DNA of 64,000 nt from Leucobacter sp. Psy1 (GTDB lineage Bacteria > Actinomycetota > Actinomycetes > Actinomycetales > Microbacteriaceae), in contig NZ_CP083692.1 in assembly GCF_020096995.1 (NCBI RefSeq), forward strand, positions 2,232,001 to 2,296,000, written 5' to 3'. The translations under genes were made by a program, and so were the position numbers. The notes beneath the pieces are model-generated. The model worked only from the letters and a program-made list of their open reading frames with translations. It was not told where the DNA came from and searched no databases. Position 1 is the stretch's first letter. Each line of letters starts with the position of its first letter. Shown piece by piece: positions 39,926 to 51,844 of this stretch.

Positions 39926-40207
39926 TTAGCGGCGACGGCCCTTCTTGTCGTCCTTCACGTGACCACGGAAGGTACGGGTGGGGGCGAACTCGCCCAACTT
40001 GTGCCCGACCATGGTTTCGGTGACGAACACCGGGATGTGCTTCCGACCATCGTGCACCGCGATCGTGTGCCCGAGCATTGCGGGGACGATCATCGAACGG
40101 CGCGACCAGGTCTTGATCACGTTCTTGCTGCCGGCTTCGTTCTGCGTAACCACCTTGTTCAGCAGGTGGTTATCGACGAAGGGGCCCTTCTTGAGACTAC
40201 GAGGCAT
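39926..40207 (-). CDS. rpsS: 30S ribosomal protein S19
   Basis: 93 residues: [19 protein letters not shown] and [26 protein letters not shown]. Confidence 0.98.
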   Translation of the reverse strand: MPRSLKKGPFVDNHLLNKVVTQNEAGSKNVIKTWSRRSMIVPAMLGHTIAVHDGRKHIPVFVTETMVGHKLGEFAPTRTFRGHVKDDKKGRRR

Positions 40208-40231
40208 CTTCTCTTCTCTCCTACCTGCCGA

Positions 40232-41068
40232 CTAGCGCTTCTTGCCCGAAGGACGACGACGAACGATGAGCTTGTCGCTTTCCTTGTTGGGATGACGCGT
40301 ACGGCCTTCCTTCTGACCCCAGGGGCTGACCGGGTGACGGCCACCCGAGGTGCGGCCTTCGCCACCACCGTGGGGGTGGTCCACCGGGTTCATGACGACA
40401 CCGCGGACAGTCGGGCGAACGCCCTTCCACCGCATACGGCCGGCCTTACCCCAGTTGATGTTCGACTGCTCGGCGTTGCCGACCTCGCCGACGGTCGCGC
40501 GGCAGCGCGCGTCGACGTTGCGGATCTCGCCCGAGGGCAGGCGCAGCTGGGCGTAGGGGCCCTCCTTCGCCACGAGGCGAACCGAGGCTCCCGCCGAACG
40601 TGCCATCTTCGCACCGCCACCGGGCTTCAGCTCGATCGCGTGAACGACCGTACCCGTCGGGATGTTCTTGAGCGGCAGGTTGTTGCCCGGCTTGATGTCG
40701 GCACCGGCACCCGACTCGACGACGTCGCCCTGCTGGAGACGCTTCGGAGCCAGGATGTAGCGCTTCGCGCCGTCCTCGAAGTGGAGGAGGGCGATGCGCG
40801 CCGTGCGGTTGGGGTCGTACTCAATGTGCGCGACCTTGGCGTTCACGCCGTCCTTGTCATTGCGACGGAAGTCGATGACGCGGTACTGGCGCTTGTGGCC
40901 ACCGCCGATGTGGCGGGTGGTGATGCGGCCCTGGTTGTTCCGTCCACCGGTCTTCGGCAGCGGGCGAAGCAGGGACTTCTCGGGGGTCGAGCGCGTGATC
41001 TCAGCGAAATCGGCAACACTCGAGCCGCGACGACCCGGGGTCGTCGGCTTGTACTTACGAATAGCCAT
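40232..41068 (-). CDS. rplB: 50S ribosomal protein L2
   Basis: 278 residues: [18 protein letters not shown] and the peptidyl-transferase loop [31 protein letters not shown] with the conserved His. Confidence 0.98.
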   Translation of the reverse strand: MAIRKYKPTTPGRRGSSVADFAEITRSTPEKSLLRPLPKTGGRNNQGRITTRHIGGGHKRQYRVIDFRRNDKDGVNAKVAHIEYDPNRTARIALLHFEDGAKRYILAPKRLQQGDVVESGAGADIKPGNNLPLKNIPTGTVVHAIELKPGGGAKMARSAGASVRLVAKEGPYAQLRLPSGEIRNVDARCRATVGEVGNAEQSNINWGKAGRMRWKGVRPTVRGVVMNPVDHPHGGGEGRTSGGRHPVSPWGQKEGRTRHPNKESDKLIVRRRPSGKKR

Positions 41069-41089
41069 GTTGTTTCCTCTTCGCTCCTA

Positions 41090-41389
41090 CTACAGCGCAG
41101 CCGTGAAGATGTCGATGGTGCCCGACTTCAGGGTGACAATGGCACGCTTGGTGTCCTTGCGCTTGCCCATGCCGAAGCGGGTGCGACGCGTCTTCCCCTT
41201 GCGGTTCAGCGTGTTGATCTTCGCGACCTTGACGTTGAAGACCTGCTCGATCGCGAGCTTGATCTCGGTCTTGGACGCGGACGGCTGCACCTCGAAGGTG
41301 TACTGGCCGTTCGCGTCGATCATGCCGTAGCTCTTCTCGGAGACGATCGGACGGATGATGACGTCGTGGGCGTTCTTGTTGAGGCTCAC
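41090..41389 (-). CDS. rplW: 50S ribosomal protein L23
   Basis: 99 residues: [16 protein letters not shown] and [30 protein letters not shown]. Overlaps rplD by 4 nt. Confidence 0.97.
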   Translation of the reverse strand: MSLNKNAHDVIIRPIVSEKSYGMIDANGQYTFEVQPSASKTEIKLAIEQVFNVKVAKINTLNRKGKTRRTRFGMGKRKDTKRAIVTLKSGTIDIFTAAL

Positions 41390-42039
41390 TTGGATTCCTC
41401 CCCTGCGGCACGACCGGCGACGAATGCGTCGAAGGCCGCCTTGGTGAATACGATGTCATCGCTGACGACGACATCGTAAGCGTTGAGCTGGTCCTGGAAC
41501 AGCACGTGGACGTGCTGCAGGTTCCGGACGCTGAGGACCGTGGTCTCGTCGGCACGATCGACGACGACGAGGACGCGGCGACCCGGGGCGACCGAGGCGA
41601 GGAACTCGCGTGCGGACTTCGTGCTCGGCTGCTCGCCGAGACCGAAGGACTCGACGACGTGCAGACGGTTCGCACGGGTGCGATCCGAGAGCAGGCCGCT
41701 GAGCGCAGCCGCGATCATCTTCTTCGGGGTGCGCTGGCTGTAGTCGCGCGGCACGGGACCGTGGACGATGCCGCCACCGCGGTGCTGCGGCATGCGGACC
41801 GAGCCCTGGCGTGCGCGGCCGGTGCCCTTCTGCTTGAACGGCTTAGCGCCCGACCCCGAGCGCTCACCGCGGCCCTTGGTCTTGTGGGTGCCCTGACGAG
41901 CGGCTGCGAGCTGAGCGGTGACCACCTGGTGGATCAGCGGAACGTTGGCCTCGGCGGCGAAGATGGCCTCGGGCAGGTCAACGGACCCGGCCTTCTTGCC
42001 CTTCGCGTCGAGCACCTCGAGCGTGGTAGCGGTAGCCAT
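41386..42039 (-). CDS. rplD: 50S ribosomal protein L4
   Basis: 217 residues: [31 protein letters not shown] and [23 protein letters not shown] form the exit-tunnel loop. Three nt after rplC. Confidence 0.98.
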   Translation of the reverse strand: MATATTLEVLDAKGKKAGSVDLPEAIFAAEANVPLIHQVVTAQLAAARQGTHKTKGRGERSGSGAKPFKQKGTGRARQGSVRMPQHRGGGIVHGPVPRDYSQRTPKKMIAAALSGLLSDRTRANRLHVVESFGLGEQPSTKSAREFLASVAPGRRVLVVVDRADETTVLSVRNLQHVHVLFQDQLNAYDVVVSDDIVFTKAAFDAFVAGRAAGEESK

Positions 42040-42042
42040 GGA

Positions 42043-42699
42043 CTAGGCCCCCTTCACTGCGTTGCGAACGAATACGAGACGGCCGCGAGCACCGGGAACC
42101 GCACCCTTGACCAGGATGAGACCCTTCTCTGCGTCGATCGCCTGCACCGACAGGTTCTGCACGGTGACGCGGTCGCCGCCCATCCGGCCGGCCATCTTCT
42201 GGCCCTTGAACACGCGACCGGGGGTCGCGGCGCCGCCGATGGAACCGGGCTTGCGGTGGTTGCGGTGAGCGCCGTGCGACGCGGAAACGCCCTTGAAGTT
42301 GTGGCGCTTCATGGTGCCGGCGAAGCCCTTGCCCTTCGAGGTACCCACGACGTCGATCTTCTGACCGGCTTCGAAGGTGGCCTCGGCGGTGAGCTCCTGG
42401 CCGAGCGTGTAGTCGGCGGCGTCTGCCGTTCGCACCTCGGTGAGGTGGCGACGGGGCGTGACGCCCGCCTTCTCGAAGTGACCGGCGCTGGGCTGGTTCA
42501 CCTTGCGGGGGTCGATCTCGCCCGCCGCGATCTGCACGGCGCTGTAGCCGTCGACCTCGGGGGTGCGGATCTGGGTGACGACGTTGGGTGCGACCTCGAT
42601 GACGGTGACGGGAACGACGTTGCCGTTCTCATCCCAGACCTGCGTCATACCGAGCTTGGTGCCCAGGAGACCCTTGACGTTGCGATCGTTGTGCGACAT
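42043..42699 (-). CDS. rplC: 50S ribosomal protein L3
   Basis: 218 residues from ATG 42699 (GGGGGG upstream); the upstream ATG 42738 lies at the end of rpsJ and is not conserved. [25 protein letters not shown] and [16 protein letters not shown] with [18 protein letters not shown] are L3. Confidence 0.98.
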   Translation of the reverse strand: MSHNDRNVKGLLGTKLGMTQVWDENGNVVPVTVIEVAPNVVTQIRTPEVDGYSAVQIAAGEIDPRKVNQPSAGHFEKAGVTPRRHLTEVRTADAADYTLGQELTAEATFEAGQKIDVVGTSKGKGFAGTMKRHNFKGVSASHGAHRNHRKPGSIGGAATPGRVFKGQKMAGRMGGDRVTVQNLSVQAIDAEKGLILVKGAVPGARGRLVFVRNAVKGA

Positions 42700-42712
42700 G
42701 TTCAGACCCCCC

Positions 42713-43021
42713 TTAGAGCTTGATCTCGATGTTGACATCGGCAGGCAGGTCGAGACGCATGAGCGAGTCGACGGCCTTCGGGGTCGGATCCACGATGTCG
42801 ATCAGACGCTTGTGCGTGCGCTTCTCGAAGTGCTCGCGGCTGTCCTTGTACTTGTGGGGCGAACGGATCACAGCGACCACGTTCTTCTCCGTGGGGAGCG
42901 GCACGGGGCCGATCACGGTCGCACCCGCGCGGGTCACCGTGTCGACGATCTTGCGTGCCGAGCTGTCGATGACCTCGTGATCATACGACTTCAGTCGAAT
43001 GCGGATCTTTTGTCCCGCCAT
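42713..43021 (-). CDS. rpsJ: 30S ribosomal protein S10
   Basis: 102 residues from ATG 43021: [29 protein letters not shown] and [33 protein letters not shown]. First gene of the S10 operon, which runs without a break to rplO. Confidence 0.98.
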   Translation of the reverse strand: MAGQKIRIRLKSYDHEVIDSSARKIVDTVTRAGATVIGPVPLPTEKNVVAVIRSPHKYKDSREHFEKRTHKRLIDIVDPTPKAVDSLMRLDLPADVNIEIKL

Positions 43022-43379
43022 GTGACTCTCTCTTTCTTGGTTGCGTCGTACTGCGTGGATGTGCGCAGCATTGGACGTCTTGCGTATCAGCGCCCTGGTG
43101 CCCCACGAGGAAGCACTGGGTCTCTGTTCACCTGTCAATCCCGCAGGATCCGGAGGTCGCCCTCACACCCGTCGGGGTCCTCACACACGAAGACGGCCTG
43201 GCGCGAAGTGCCGGGCCGTTCCGAAAGTGAGTGGTGTTCGCTGCCCGCGGCCTAACCCTGAACCCGGACGCACCGAGCGGTTATGCACTGCCTGGCAGTG
43301 ATTCCGAGCACGCCCGGAAGTACTGAACTCAACTATTCTGGCACAGCGGCACCCACCGTGCAACCCGGGCGTGTCGCGC
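43022..43379 (-). promoter_or_regulatory. S10 operon leader and promoter region (358 bp without a gene)
   Basis: The promoter lies at the far end (43335-43363), giving an untranslated leader of roughly 300 nt before rpsJ. A hairpin ACGGCCTGGC/GCCGGGCCGT (43192-43218) occupies its middle. I see no conserved leader peptide and no known L4-type control element. Confidence 0.6.
43335..43363 (-). promoter_or_regulatory. S10 operon promoter
   Basis: TTGCAC (43358-43363) and CAGAAT (43335-43340) on the minus strand, 17 bp apart, 17 bp after the stop of the WecA-like gene. Confidence 0.6.
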
Positions 43380-44489
43380 TCAGATGTGCCCGCGGCCGCG
43401 CGCCAGGAGGCGAGGAAGCGCGAGGTACACGCCGAGCACGAGAAGCCCTCCGCCGAGCAGCGCGATCCACCAGATCGGCGCGACGTAAAACGACGCCAGG
43501 CCCAGGAGCGACGCCGCGAGCGTGCAGAGCGCGGTCATCGAAGACGCTGCCACGTGCGAGTATCCGAGCTGCTGTACGCGCTGGTACACGTGCTCCTTAT
43601 GGGGTTCGTCCCACTTGAAGCCGGCGCGGACCCGCTTGACCAGCGTGACCCCCACGTCGCCGAAGTAGATGACCATCGGGCCGATCGTGGCGAGGATCGG
43701 CACGCCGGCGAGCAGGGCGGCGAAGCTCGTGATCGCGGTCGCGCCTCCGAGCAGGTAGCTGCCGACATCACCCAGGAAGGCGCCCGGCTTGCTGAGGTTC
43801 CAGGGGAGGAAGCCCGCGAAGCCCGCCGCGAGGATCAGTCCGGCCAGCACGAGCCACGGGAGTCCGCTGCAGAACCCGGCAGCGGCGAACGTCAGGCCGG
43901 CGATGACTCCGTGGAATCCGCTGATCCCGTTCAGCCCGTCCATGAAGTTCGCGACGTTGATGTAGCTGGAGATGAAGAGCACCGCGTAGGGCACCAGCGC
44001 GATGGTCACCCAGAACGGCAGTGGTACAGCAATGAAATCAGGGAGTGCCCCGCCGCGATCCACCGTGATGCCATTCAGCGGTCCGGCGGCGAACGGATCC
44101 GGGAAGGCGCGCATCGCGAGCAGCAGTGCGACCGGCACGGCGAGCGCGATCAGCAGGAGACACGCACTGCGCACCCCCACGCTCAGGCCGCGCAGATCTT
44201 CGGCCAGGCCCAGGAGGCCGGCCGCGAACGTCCCGGTCACCACGATGAGGAGCAGTACCCACCAGCGCTCGATATCGGGGCTCGTAACGGCGAGTGCGAT
44301 GACGGCGACGACACCGGACACCGTCATGGCGATGAGGACGGCGAGGCCGAGGCCTCGCAGGATCGGCCGCTCATGGGAAGAGCGCTCGTTGGGCACGTCC
44401 ATGATGCCCAACCGCACGAGCAGCGGACGCACGAGCAGTGGAAGGCACGCGCTCAGCACCAGGCAGAGGAGCACGGGAACGAAGATCAC
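43380..44489 (-). CDS. WecA/WbpL-like polyprenyl-phosphate sugar-1-phosphate transferase
   Basis: 369 residues with about eleven transmembrane helices. GIMDVPNERSSHERPILRGLGLA, LLGLAEDLRGLS (Mg-binding Asp pair), NVANFMDGLNGISGFHG, FLPWNLSKPGAFLGDVGSYLLG and the cytoplasmic loop RAGFKWDEPHKEHVYQR place it in glycosyltransferase family 4 (MraY/WecA) near WbpL. It should load a sugar-1-phosphate on undecaprenyl phosphate to begin a surface glycan. It overlaps the WbpM-like gene by 4 nt, so the two act together. Confidence 0.88.
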   Translation of the reverse strand: MIFVPVLLCLVLSACLPLLVRPLLVRLGIMDVPNERSSHERPILRGLGLAVLIAMTVSGVVAVIALAVTSPDIERWWVLLLIVVTGTFAAGLLGLAEDLRGLSVGVRSACLLLIALAVPVALLLAMRAFPDPFAAGPLNGITVDRGGALPDFIAVPLPFWVTIALVPYAVLFISSYINVANFMDGLNGISGFHGVIAGLTFAAAGFCSGLPWLVLAGLILAAGFAGFLPWNLSKPGAFLGDVGSYLLGGATAITSFAALLAGVPILATIGPMVIYFGDVGVTLVKRVRAGFKWDEPHKEHVYQRVQQLGYSHVAASSMTALCTLAASLLGLASFYVAPIWWIALLGGGLLVLGVYLALPRLLARGRGHI

Positions 44490-46288
44490 CGTTCGATCCT
44501 CCCGCCGGCGTCGTCGGTCAGGTCCATTCGCGCTACCCAGCCGTCATGGTCGAGGCGCTCTGGCGCCAGCCAGTCGACCTTGGCGTGGGTGATCTTGTCG
44601 TGGAACGGTCTAGCGTCGCCCTCACCCTCGGCGACGAGTTCTTCATGGAGCTTCTCGCCGTGCCTCAGTCCCGTGTATACGATGTCGATCTGCTTCCCCG
44701 ACTGCTGGATCATCCGTTTCGCGACGTCGAGGATGCGCACGGGATCGCCCATGTCGAGGATGAGCACCTCGCCGGGACGACCGATGCCCCCCGCCTGGAT
44801 GACGAGCTGACACGCTTCCGGGATGGTCATGAAGAACCGGGTGACGTCGGGATGCGTGATGGTCAGCGGCCCACCGGCATCGATGAGCGCCCGGAAGGTC
44901 GGCAGCATGGATCCCCGGCTTCCGATGACATTGCCGAACCGGACCGAGAGGTACCGCTCCCCCGTCTGCTGCGCCATCCAGGCGGTGAGCTTCTCGGCGA
45001 CGCGCTTCGAGTGGCCGAGCACGCTCGTCGGATTCGCGGCCTTGTCGGTGGATATGTTGACGAAGGTGTCAACGCCGGACGCCCGTGCCGCCCGGAGCAC
45101 GTTCAGCGTGCCGAGCACATTGGTCTTCCACGCCTCGTCCGGGTACTGCTCGAGCATCGGCAGATGCTTCAGCGCGGCGGCGTGGAACACGACCTCGGGC
45201 TTGCGCTCGGCGAAGATACGCTCCAGCGTCTGCTCGTCACGGATGTCCGCGAGCACCACGTCGCGCGTGTCCAGCAGACCGTGTCCGCTGATCGAGAGCT
45301 GCGTCGCCTGCAGCGACGTCTCGTCGCGGTCGAGCATGATGAGCTCCTGCGGAGCGAAGCGCGCGAGCTGCCGGCAGAGCTCGGCGCCGATCGAGCCGCC
45401 CGCGCCGGTGACGAGCACCACGCGGTCCTGAAGGTAGGGCGCGATCGACTCGGTGTCGAGCCGGACCGGGTGCCGGCCGATGAGGTCTTCGATGGAGAGT
45501 TCCCTGACCTCACTGATCGCCGAGGAATTCCGCAGGATCTGATCGAGCGGCGGCAGCACGAGGACGCGGAGTCCGAGTTCATCGGCCGCGTCGTCCACCC
45601 GCCGCATGAAAGTCGCGTCCGCATCCCCGATGCAGACGAGCAGTGTCGTGGCGTCGGTACGCCGGGCGGTGTCGGCGAGATCGGCGAAGCCTCCGAGCAC
45701 ACGGACGCCCCGCACCTCCTGATTGCGCTTGGTCGGGTTGTCGTCGATGAAACCAACGGGAAGCGCCGAGCCCGCGGCATCCGTGAGAAGCCGCTTGGCG
45801 GTCTGCACACCGAGGTAACCTGCACCGTAGAGGAGCACGCGCTCGGCCTCTTCGCCCGGCTTCAACTGCCGCTCGGCCGAAAGCCTGACGAGGTAGCGGA
45901 CAACCCCCATGAGCGTGAACGCGATGGGAGCGGCGATGATGAGCGCGCTCCGCGGAATCCCTCGACCGTAGCCCACGAGATACGCGGCAGCCCAGGCGAA
46001 CGTCATCACGACCACGACGTTGAGCACGAGCGCGCGCACCTCGTCGAAGCTGCCGACCTCCCAGCGGCTCCGGTACAACCAGAACAGCCACCCGCCGACG
46101 AGCTGCAGCAGCGCGGTGATCAGGATCACTACGAGCGTCCAGGTCCAGTGGATGCGCGTCAGGTTGAAGTCGAAGCGCAGCACGAGCGCCGCCATGATCG
46201 CGATGGCCCATGCCGCTGCGTCGAAGAGGAAGAGCAGACCGTACTGGCGCACGAAGTGCGAGAAACGACGCTGCGGAGTCTGCGGCAC
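44486..46288 (-). CDS. WbpM/CapD-like nucleotide-sugar 4,6-dehydratase (membrane-anchored)
   Basis: About 600 residues from GTG 46288, which has GAGAGGA 5 nt upstream; a GTG at 46333 is an alternative. Four N-terminal transmembrane helices, a CoA-binding-like Rossmann region (LLYGAGYLGVQTAKRLL), then the dehydratase domain with VLVTGAGGSIGAELCRQL and NISTDKAANPTSVLGHSKR. The Tyr of ordinary SDRs is replaced, as in WbpM/PglF where Met stands; here it is Leu. It should convert a UDP-HexNAc to the 4-keto-6-deoxy sugar for the transferase encoded next. The pair lies between tuf and rpsJ. Confidence 0.88.
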   Translation of the reverse strand: MPQTPQRRFSHFVRQYGLLFLFDAAAWAIAIMAALVLRFDFNLTRIHWTWTLVVILITALLQLVGGWLFWLYRSRWEVGSFDEVRALVLNVVVVMTFAWAAAYLVGYGRGIPRSALIIAAPIAFTLMGVVRYLVRLSAERQLKPGEEAERVLLYGAGYLGVQTAKRLLTDAAGSALPVGFIDDNPTKRNQEVRGVRVLGGFADLADTARRTDATTLLVCIGDADATFMRRVDDAADELGLRVLVLPPLDQILRNSSAISEVRELSIEDLIGRHPVRLDTESIAPYLQDRVVLVTGAGGSIGAELCRQLARFAPQELIMLDRDETSLQATQLSISGHGLLDTRDVVLADIRDEQTLERIFAERKPEVVFHAAALKHLPMLEQYPDEAWKTNVLGTLNVLRAARASGVDTFVNISTDKAANPTSVLGHSKRVAEKLTAWMAQQTGERYLSVRFGNVIGSRGSMLPTFRALIDAGGPLTITHPDVTRFFMTIPEACQLVIQAGGIGRPGEVLILDMGDPVRILDVAKRMIQQSGKQIDIVYTGLRHGEKLHEELVAEGEGDARPFHDKITHAKVDWLAPERLDHDGWVARMDLTDDAGGRIER

Positions 46289-46443
46289 AGTGGTCCTCTC
46301 GTATCGGCCTCGGAGACTGGGGTGTGACGGCACGGCGAGACGCCGCCTCCGTACTCACCCACCGAGGATACCCTGCCGCGGCCGCGCGATCCCTGCGCGC
46401 CACTGGCGCGCCGGAGGGTCAAAACCGAAACAGGGCAGAACGC

Positions 46444-46478
46444 AGTAGACCCCCGGAACGGTGTTCCGGGGGTCTACT
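46444..46478 (-). terminator. Terminator of tuf / str operon
   Basis: A perfect 16-bp stem (AGTAGACCCCCGGAAC and complement) with a 3-nt loop, 32 nt after the tuf stop. Confidence 0.85.
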
Positions 46479-46510
46479 GTTGGAGCGAAATGCTCCGAGG
46501 AGTCGAGAGA

Positions 46511-47704
<1,194 letters not shown>

Positions 47705-47776
47705 TATGGTCCTCCTCAGGACGTCAGGTACTCTTTCCCTCCGACGGTTTCGAAGGGCACGAGTACGGGTTGCCTC

Positions 47777-47782
47777 ATTATG
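47777..47782 (-). promoter_or_regulatory. Candidate -10 box of tuf
   Basis: CATAAT on the minus strand about 73 nt before the tuf ATG, in the fusA-tuf gap. The -35 side is weak. Confidence 0.4.
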
Positions 47783-47818
47783 TTACAAGCTCGGGCCTGG
47801 GATCGCGACCCGAGAGGT

Positions 47819-47855
47819 GCGGTCGGCGGCGAGTGCGGGACCCGCCGCCGACCGC
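47819..47855 (-). terminator. Hairpin between fusA and tuf
   Basis: GCGGTCGGCGGCG and its complement, a 13-bp perfect stem with an 11-nt loop, just after the fusA stop. It may attenuate read-through while tuf uses its own promoter. Confidence 0.65.
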
Positions 47856-47863
47856 GGGCGGGA

Positions 47864-49981
47864 TTACTCGCCCTTAGCCTTCTGAACGATCTCTTCGGCC
47901 ACGGCCTTCGGCACCTCTGCGTAGGAATCGAAAGCCATCGAGAACACGGCGCGACCGCTGGTCTTCGACCGCAGGTCACCGATGTACCCGAACATCTCGG
48001 AAAGCGGAACGAGCGCGTTGACGATCTTCACGCCGCTCGCGTCCTCCATGGACTGGATCTGACCGCGACGCGAGTTGATGTCGCCGATCACATCGCCCAT
48101 GTACTCCTCCGGCGTGCGCACCTCGACCGCCATGAGCGGCTCGAGGAGCACGGGCTTCGCCAGACGCGCGGCCTCCTTGAAGGCCATCGAGCCAGCGATC
48201 TTGAACGCCATCTCCGAGGAGTCGACGTCGTGGTACTGCCCATCGAGCAGTGTCGCCTTGACGTTGACCACCGGGAAGCCGGCGAGGATGCCGTACTGCA
48301 TGGCGTCCTGGATACCCGCGTTGACCGAGGGGATGTACTCGCGCGGCACGCGGCCGCCGGTCACCTTGTCCTCGAACTCGTAGGTCGTCTCGCTGTCCGC
48401 GTCCTCGAGGGGCGCGAGCGCGATCTGCACCTTGGCGAACTGACCGGAGCCACCGGTCTGCTTCTTGTGCGTGTAGTCGTACTTCTCGACGGCCTTGCGG
48501 ATCGTCTCGCGGTACGCCACCTGGGGCTTGCCGACGTTCGCCTCGACCTTGAACTCCCGCTTCATGCGGTCGACGAGGATGTCGAGGTGGAGCTCGCCCA
48601 TGCCGGCGATGACCGTCTGGCCGGTCTCCGGGTTGAGGCTCACGCGGAACGTGGGATCCTCTTCGGCGAGCTTCTGGATCGCGGTCGACAGCTTGTCCTG
48701 GTCGCCCTTGGTCTTCGGCTCGATGGCCACCTCGATCACGGGCTCGGGGAACGTCATCGACTCCAGCACGACCTGGTCGTTCGAGTCGCTCAGCGTGTCG
48801 CCGGTCGTGGTCTCCTTGAGGCCGATGACCGCGTAGATGTTGCCGGCGGTCAGCTCGTCGACCGGGTTCTCCTTGTTCGCGTGCATCTGGAAGATCTTGC
48901 CGATGCGCTCGCGCTTGCCCTTGGTCGAGTTGATGACCTGGGTGCCCGAGGGGATCTGACCCGAGTACACGCGGACGTAGGTGAGACGCCCGAAGAAGGG
49001 GTGCACCGCGACCTTGAAGGCGAGCGCCGAGAAGGGCTCGTCCTTCGAGGGCTTGCGGGACATCTCGATGCTCTCATCGCGGGGATCGTGACCCTTGATG
49101 GAACCCACGTCGAGCGGGTTCGGCAGGAAGTCAACGACCGCGTCGAGCATGGGCTGTACGCCGCGGTTCTTGAATGCCGAGCCGCAGTAGACGGGGAAGG
49201 TCTCCCCCTCCATGACCAGCTTGCGGATGCCGCCCTTGAGTTCGTCGATCGTCAGCTCTTCGCCGCCGAAGTACTTCTCGAGCAGCGCGTCGTCTGCCTC
49301 GGCGACGGACTCGACGAGCTTCTCGCGGTACTCAACGGCCTTTGCCTGGAGCTCCTCGGGGATCTCGCGGGTCTCGTACGCAGCGCCGAGCGCAACGTCG
49401 CCCTTCGCGTCGCCCGGCCAGACGAGCGCCTTCATCGAGAGCAGATCGACGACGCCGACGAAGTCGGACTCCGAACCGATCGGAAGCTGCATCACGAGCG
49501 GCTTCGCGCCGAGACGGTTGATGATGGTGTCGACCGTGAAGTAGAAGTCGGCGCCCATCTTGTCCATCTTGTTGACGAAGCAGATGCGGGGCACGCCGTA
49601 CTTGTCGGCCTGACGCCACACGGTCTCCGACTGGGGCTCGACGCCCTCCTTGCCGTCGAAGACGGCGACGGCACCGTCGAGCACGCGGAGCGAGCGCTCC
49701 ACCTCGACGGTGAAGTCGACGTGACCGGGGGTGTCGATGATGTTGATCTGGTTGTTGTCCCAGAAGCAGGTCACCGCGGCACTGGTGATCGTGATGCCGC
49801 GCTCCTTCTCCTGCTCCATCCAGTCGGTGGTCGAAGCGCCGTCGTGGGTTTCGCCCAGCTTGTGGTTGACACCCGTGTAGAACAGGATGCGCTCGGTAGT
49901 GGTGGTCTTGCCGGCATCGATGTGAGCCATGATGCCGATGTTGCGGACCTTACTCAGGTCGGTGAGCACGTCTTGTGCCAC
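47864..49981 (-). CDS. fusA: Elongation factor G
   Basis: 705 residues. GTPase motifs [43 protein letters not shown] and NKMDKMGAD; domain IV loop [22 protein letters not shown]; domain V ending in [11 protein letters not shown]. It drives translocation. Confidence 0.99.
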   Translation of the reverse strand: MAQDVLTDLSKVRNIGIMAHIDAGKTTTTERILFYTGVNHKLGETHDGASTTDWMEQEKERGITITSAAVTCFWDNNQINIIDTPGHVDFTVEVERSLRVLDGAVAVFDGKEGVEPQSETVWRQADKYGVPRICFVNKMDKMGADFYFTVDTIINRLGAKPLVMQLPIGSESDFVGVVDLLSMKALVWPGDAKGDVALGAAYETREIPEELQAKAVEYREKLVESVAEADDALLEKYFGGEELTIDELKGGIRKLVMEGETFPVYCGSAFKNRGVQPMLDAVVDFLPNPLDVGSIKGHDPRDESIEMSRKPSKDEPFSALAFKVAVHPFFGRLTYVRVYSGQIPSGTQVINSTKGKRERIGKIFQMHANKENPVDELTAGNIYAVIGLKETTTGDTLSDSNDQVVLESMTFPEPVIEVAIEPKTKGDQDKLSTAIQKLAEEDPTFRVSLNPETGQTVIAGMGELHLDILVDRMKREFKVEANVGKPQVAYRETIRKAVEKYDYTHKKQTGGSGQFAKVQIALAPLEDADSETTYEFEDKVTGGRVPREYIPSVNAGIQDAMQYGILAGFPVVNVKATLLDGQYHDVDSSEMAFKIAGSMAFKEAARLAKPVLLEPLMAVEVRTPEEYMGDVIGDINSRRGQIQSMEDASGVKIVNALVPLSEMFGYIGDLRSKTSGRAVFSMAFDSYAEVPKAVAEEIVQKAKGE

Positions 49982-50040
49982 AGGTGTCTCCTCCGTACGG
50001 GGGTGGAAGTTCGGGAACGCGGAAGCCAGCGCGACCGCGG

Positions 50041-50078
50041 CGTCCGGGCGGGATCAGGGTGGTGACCCCGCCCGGACG
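50041..50078 (-). terminator. Hairpin between rpsG and fusA
   Basis: CGTCCGGGCGGG and its complement form a 12-bp stem with a 14-nt loop, 8 nt after the rpsG stop. Confidence 0.6.
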
Positions 50079-50086
50079 GCGACGGG

Positions 50087-50557
50087 TTACCAGCGGTAGT
50101 GCGCGAAGGCCCGGTTCGACTCGGCCATCTTGTGCGTGTCCTCACGACGCTTCACCGCGGCACCGAGGCCGTTGGACGCGTCGAGAATCTCGTTGGTGAG
50201 ACGGTCGGTCATCGTGTTCTCACGACGTGCCTTGGCGTAGCTGGTCAGCCAGCGCAGTGCGAGCGTGTTCGCACGGTGCGGCTTGACCTCGACGGGCACC
50301 TGGTAGGTGCTGCCGCCGACGCGGCGCGAACGGACCTCGAGGGTGGGGCGCACGTTGTCGAGCGCCTTCTTGAGGACCGTCACCGCATCCTGATCGCTCT
50401 TGGCGGCGACGTTCTCGAGTGCACCGTAGACGATGCGCTCAGCGAGACCCTTCTTGCCGTCGAGCAGAATCTTGTTGACCAGCTGGCTGACCACGGGCGA
50501 GCCGTACACCGGATCGGCGACGACGGGGCGCTTCGGAGCAGGACCCTTACGAGGCAT
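50087..50557 (-). CDS. rpsG: 30S ribosomal protein S7
   Basis: 156 residues: [20 protein letters not shown] and [24 protein letters not shown]. Shares one base with rpsL. Confidence 0.98.
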   Translation of the reverse strand: MPRKGPAPKRPVVADPVYGSPVVSQLVNKILLDGKKGLAERIVYGALENVAAKSDQDAVTVLKKALDNVRPTLEVRSRRVGGSTYQVPVEVKPHRANTLALRWLTSYAKARRENTMTDRLTNEILDASNGLGAAVKRREDTHKMAESNRAFAHYRW

Positions 50558-50931
50558 TACTTCTTCTCCTTCTTCGCACCGTAGCGGCTACGAGCCTGCT
50601 GACGATTCTTGACCGCCTGCGTGTCGAGCGCGCCGCGCACGATCTTGTAGCGGACACCGGGGAGGTCCTTCACACGACCGCCGCGCACGAGCACCATCGA
50701 GTGCTCCTGCAGGTTGTGGCCCTCGCCGGGGATGTAGGCGGTGACCTCGGTCCCGTTCGAGAGCTTCACACGAGCGACCTTACGCATCGCCGAGTTCGGC
50801 TTCTTCGGGGTGGTGGTGTACACACGCGTGCACACACCGCGCTGCTGAGGGTTCGCCTTCAGAGCGGGCGCCTTGGTCTTGGTGACCTTCGGCGACCGGC
50901 CCTTGCGAACCAGCTGCTGAATAGTAGGCAC
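50557..50931 (-). CDS. rpsL: 30S ribosomal protein S12
   Basis: 124 residues from GTG 50931. [22 protein letters not shown] and the decoding-site loop [14 protein letters not shown] keep Lys at both streptomycin-relevant positions (43 and 88 in E. coli numbering), the sensitive form. First gene of the str operon. Confidence 0.98.
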   Translation of the reverse strand: MPTIQQLVRKGRSPKVTKTKAPALKANPQQRGVCTRVYTTTPKKPNSAMRKVARVKLSNGTEVTAYIPGEGHNLQEHSMVLVRGGRVKDLPGVRYKIVRGALDTQAVKNRQQARSRYGAKKEKK

Positions 50932-51164
50932 TGATTCTCCTATTTCGTCCTGCACGGTGACAGGAATGCTTCACATGGACAAGCATGTGCGACGATTTGC
51001 ATGGTCGCTGAGCTGCTGCCTCGTTTCCGACGCGTGCGCCGATCCGGAGGCCGAGTGCAGCTATGCCGTGGGGGTGTCAGCCGTCAGGCGAGTGACCCTG
51101 GCGTTCTCCCCCGTCACCACCCGCCCGAGGGCACGGCAGTAGCAATGGAGCACACCAAGAAACA

Positions 51165-51193
51165 ATCATAAGCGCTCCGAGGCTTCGCTGCAA
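51165..51193 (-). promoter_or_regulatory. str operon promoter
   Basis: TTGCAG (51188-51193) and TATGAT (51165-51170) on the minus strand, exactly 17 bp apart, immediately after the end of the preceding gene. The leader to rpsL is about 230 nt and holds no gene I can recognise. Confidence 0.7.
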
Positions 51194-51196
51194 GGG

Positions 51197-51844
51197 TCAG
51201 TCGGGCGGCTCGAGCGTGCGGCTCAGTTCATCCAGGAGCGCTTGCACCTGCGGATCGACGAACCGCTCGATCGCGGCGATGACGCGCGGACGGTGCCCGA
51301 CCAGAGCGAGGCAGACCGCCTGACCCGTCTCGAGCGCGCACTCGTCGGCGAGCTCGATCTCCCGCCGGAGCTGCCGCTTCTCGTCAGGACTGAGCGGCGG
51401 CCTCGGCAACGGCGGTTCCGGTCGAGTGTCCTCGGCGAGCCCGGCCATGGTGAAGAGGAACGGTTGCTCCCCCTGATCGGGCTCAGGATCCGGATCGAGC
51501 CCGTCGTACTCCGGTTCGAGTCCCTCCGATGGGTCGAAACCGCCCGTCCGCCACATCGCCTCTCCGGTGAGTTCTGCGTGGAGGAGCGGCAGTCCAGACG
51601 CCGTGAAGTCGTCGACCCGGCGATCGATGATGCGCTGCATCCGCGAGACGAGCGCGTGAGTCACCTGGTGCGGCACGTCGGCCTTGATCCCGGCCGCGGT
51701 GACGATCGGCGATCCGGTGCATCGCCTGCACAGTCTGGATCGCCCGCGGTGCGTCGCCGGAACCCATTTCGGCAGCCACCGCAGCCACGCATCCACTCCG
51801 GCGGCGACGCGCTCCTCGACCGACTCTCCCGTCGCCACGATCAC
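51197..51844 (-). CDS. Hypothetical protein, possible single Cys-x-x-Cys
   Basis: 215 residues, not recognised. The N-terminal part is hydrophilic with WLRWLPKWVPATHRGRSRLCRRCTG, a CxxC that could be half of a zinc site. A central stretch is rich in Pro, Glu and Asp (EPEYDGLDPDPEPDQGEQP). The C-terminal third is probably helical (SPDEKRQLRREIELADECALETGQA). No transmembrane segment. Its ATG overlaps the stop of the upstream membrane-protein gene, so it belongs to a three-gene unit between rpoC and rpsL. Confidence 0.75.
   Translation of the reverse strand: MIVATGESVEERVAAGVDAWLRWLPKWVPATHRGRSRLCRRCTGSPIVTAAGIKADVPHQVTHALVSRMQRIIDRRVDDFTASGLPLLHAELTGEAMWRTGGFDPSEGLEPEYDGLDPDPEPDQGEQPFLFTMAGLAEDTRPEPPLPRPPLSPDEKRQLRREIELADECALETGQAVCLALVGHRPRVIAAIERFVDPQVQALLDELSRTLEPPD

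Noticed and set aside
43022..43379. A small gene in the S10 leader
   Set aside because: No open frame with a ribosome binding site and conserved content; promoter and hairpin explain the region.
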